A stretch of 64,000 nt of DNA from Nematopogon swammerdamellus (Eukaryota > Arthropoda > Insecta > Lepidoptera > Adelidae), in the NCBI GenBank assembly GCA_946902875.1, contig OX336338.1, forward strand, positions 13,259,971 through 13,323,970, read 5' to 3'. The notes below the pieces were generated by a model that was not told the DNA's origin, made no database searches, and worked only from the letters and a program-made list of their open reading frames with translations. Below, in pieces: positions 62,505 to 64,000 of this stretch. The position numbers and the translations under genes were made by a program. Each line of letters begins with the position of its first letter. Position 1 is the stretch's first letter.

Positions 62505-62840
62505 CATATACAAGGTTTTTTCTATGAAAGTTCCCAATGCCCGCTCTATAGCCTAATAAATATTTAATCTCTTTGGTTGCATCTAATTCCAACCAGAATA
62601 GGCGCTGTGTCGCTATCCTGCTTGCACCCACGAAATTTGCACCGTGCTTGATTACCTCAGCGCTCAACTTAGTGAACATTTTTACTAGATATGCTGTAGA
62701 GATATTACGTAGAGTATGCTGAGATATAAAAAAAAACCGTCCTAGTGCGAGTCGGACCCGCGCAATGTACCACCGCGCTAAAAATGACGTTTTTTATTAT
62801 TTGTTGTTATACTTTAGAGTTTGCACTATAATCACACCGA
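62505..62840 (+). repeat. Right member of the inverted pair with 58911-59405
   Basis: AAGGTTTTTTCTATGAAAGT, CTATAGCCTAATAAATATTT, GCACCGTGCTTGATTACCTC, TCCTAGTGCGAGTCGGACCC and TTTGCACTATAATCACACC are the inverse of the left member with few differences. The tRNA-like head is absent. Confidence 0.8.
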
Positions 62841-63164
62841 GTTTTACCCTTGTCCGTAATACCGTTTTTATGATAGAGTAAAAACAAAAAAACGTTGATA
62901 AAAACAGGTTCCTTGTAGGTATGGGGACCCCCCTAATTTAATAGTTTTTGTTTTTTTTATTTTTTTTAAGCAAAGCTTTTTAACGCACGCTTCAGACAGA
63001 ACAGAAATGAAAAATAAAGTGTAACGTCACGAAAGTACGAACGAACGAACGAAATTTGCTGGGCAGTGTCCCATGATATCAGTACCTAATATATGTATTA
63101 TTATTTCTTTATGTTCACGTTTTCATCTTACAGTGTTTATATTAATTCTTTATACATAATTAAA
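62841..63164. other. No gene seen
   Basis: AT-rich spacer with an (ACGA)n-like run at 63038-63052. Confidence 0.35.
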
Positions 63165-63280
63165 TATTGCGCCGGAGGCGGCGGCGGCGCGGGAGCAAGC
63201 CTCCAAGCGCGCCGGCGGCGGCGGGTGCAGGCCATGGTTACGGAGTTCTCCGAGACGACGACGCGAGACTGGCTTCAATG
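63165..63280 (+). repeat. GC-rich dispersed segment, short copy
   Basis: AAGCCTCCAAGCGCGCCGGC, GGGTGCAGGCCATGGTTACG and GAGTTCTCCGAGACGACG match the right end of 17150-17710 read on its minus strand. The overlapping arginine-rich ORF is compositional. Confidence 0.6.
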
Positions 63281-63550
63281 TACGGATTTTTTTGCCTTTA
63301 CGATTTTATTGTATGTATTGTTTCTCTTTCATTTTATTCGCGAAACAAAAACAGCAGCACAATATGCAGCTGCAATACAATATGCTTGTTCACTTCCAAA
63401 TGCAGTTTGTCAGCCTTGATCCGCTCTTTTTGCATACAATTTTTTTTTTACAAAAACCTAACGATTTTTATCAAATTAAATAAAGTTATATGAACGATTT
63501 ATATAAATGCAATTAAGTCCGTGAAGATTAGTTTCTTGGAGATAGAGTTC
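63281..63550. other. No gene seen
   Basis: AT-rich; overlapping ORFs have no domain. Confidence 0.3.
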
Positions 63551-63720
63551 TTTTTTTATTTATTTTTTTTATTTAAACTGACACGATTGGCTACATCACC
63601 TACAACATCTGTGATGTCAGCCCATAACACCGGGTGAACTTGGTGCCACGTCAGTGTATCCCTTCGGTCGTGCCGGCTACACTGAACTGGACGGAACAGT
63701 TGAACTGACTGAACAGTTCT
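63551..63720 (-). mobile_element. tRNA/5S SINE, 5' truncated
   Basis: A T-run, TAAACTGACACGATTGGCTA, CAACATCTGTGATGTCAGCC, GGGTGAACTTGGTGCCACGT and GGTCGTGCCGGCTACACTGA, then it breaks off at a GAACAGTT repeat near 63700. Confidence 0.8.
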
Positions 63721-64000
63721 TAGACAATTAATAACTTCATTAGAGTTCTTTAACAATAAATCAGTCTACACATATTTTTTTTTAGTGTAGTGTGCTCTTT
63801 ATTAGGTTTCGCCTTCAAAGCGAACTTTCAGATCTATTGTGAAGTTATTTTCTAGGTCTTTCTTCACTCCAAACGTTCTAACAATGAAGTAAATAATATT
63901 TTTCCCTCGTGGAAATGGAGAATGTTTCGTTGCTCTTCGTTTAGATATCACGTGGAAATATATTTATTTGTGTCGGTGCTTCTTCTTCTTCAAGAAAAAA
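63721..64000. other. No gene seen
   Basis: AT-rich sequence to the window end, without features I can support. Confidence 0.3.

Overview
This is eukaryotic, AT-rich, gene-poor DNA, almost certainly from a lepidopteran (moth or butterfly) nuclear genome. The grounds are repeat families known from Lepidoptera: Helitrons ending in GCGAGCGAAGCCGCGGGC..CTAGT, TTCCGTA/GTCTGTC repeats, and many 3' ends of Jockey/CR1-like LINEs. A short first coding exon with a bestrophin-like peptide also fits an insect. There are no operons and no bacterial or viral genes. Most long open frames are chance frames in GC-rich or tandem-repeat DNA, or remnants of retrotransposons.

Layout. 1-6.7 kb: a TIR element, a broken LINE reverse transcriptase, a decayed SINE and little else. 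6.8-7.4 kb: a CpG-rich stretch ending in a strong splice donor (+), probably a 5' exon. 8.9-9.5 kb: a frameshifted LINE RT on the minus strand. 9.9-12.8 kb: Helitrons carrying a 68-bp minisatellite and a polypurine tract. 13.2-17.1 kb: CpG-rich DNA with possible first exons on both strands, a GATA-site cluster, a TATA/Inr promoter and a perfect hairpin. 17.1-24 kb: LINE tails, a tRNA/5S SINE and a 1.9-kb foldback transposon holding Helitron pieces. 25.4-27.7 and 30.6-32.9 kb: two copies of a 2.3-kb Helitron-type composite, each carrying a 150-codon open frame resembling a retrotransposon endonuclease domain, flanked by inverted minisatellite arms. 32.9-35.6 kb: a minus-strand LINE with another LINE inserted in it. 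38.8-40.7 kb: a LINE 3' end and an intact 471-bp MITE. 40.9-41.5 kb: promoter-like DNA and the first coding exon of a bestrophin gene (+), whose large first intron appears to fill the rest of the window. 43-64 kb: nested repeats within that presumed intron, including a hAT element with a clean 8-bp target duplication, further SINEs, and one small membrane-protein-like ORF on the opposite strand.

How it works together: the only host gene I can name is bestrophin, a calcium-activated chloride channel family, and only its start is here. The rest is layered mobile DNA. Helitrons have amplified the minisatellite and the captured ORF, SINEs have a pol III promoter built from tRNA and 5S rRNA pieces, and several LINE lineages are represented only by their 3' ends. 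Coordinates of repeat edges are by eye and can be off by several bases.
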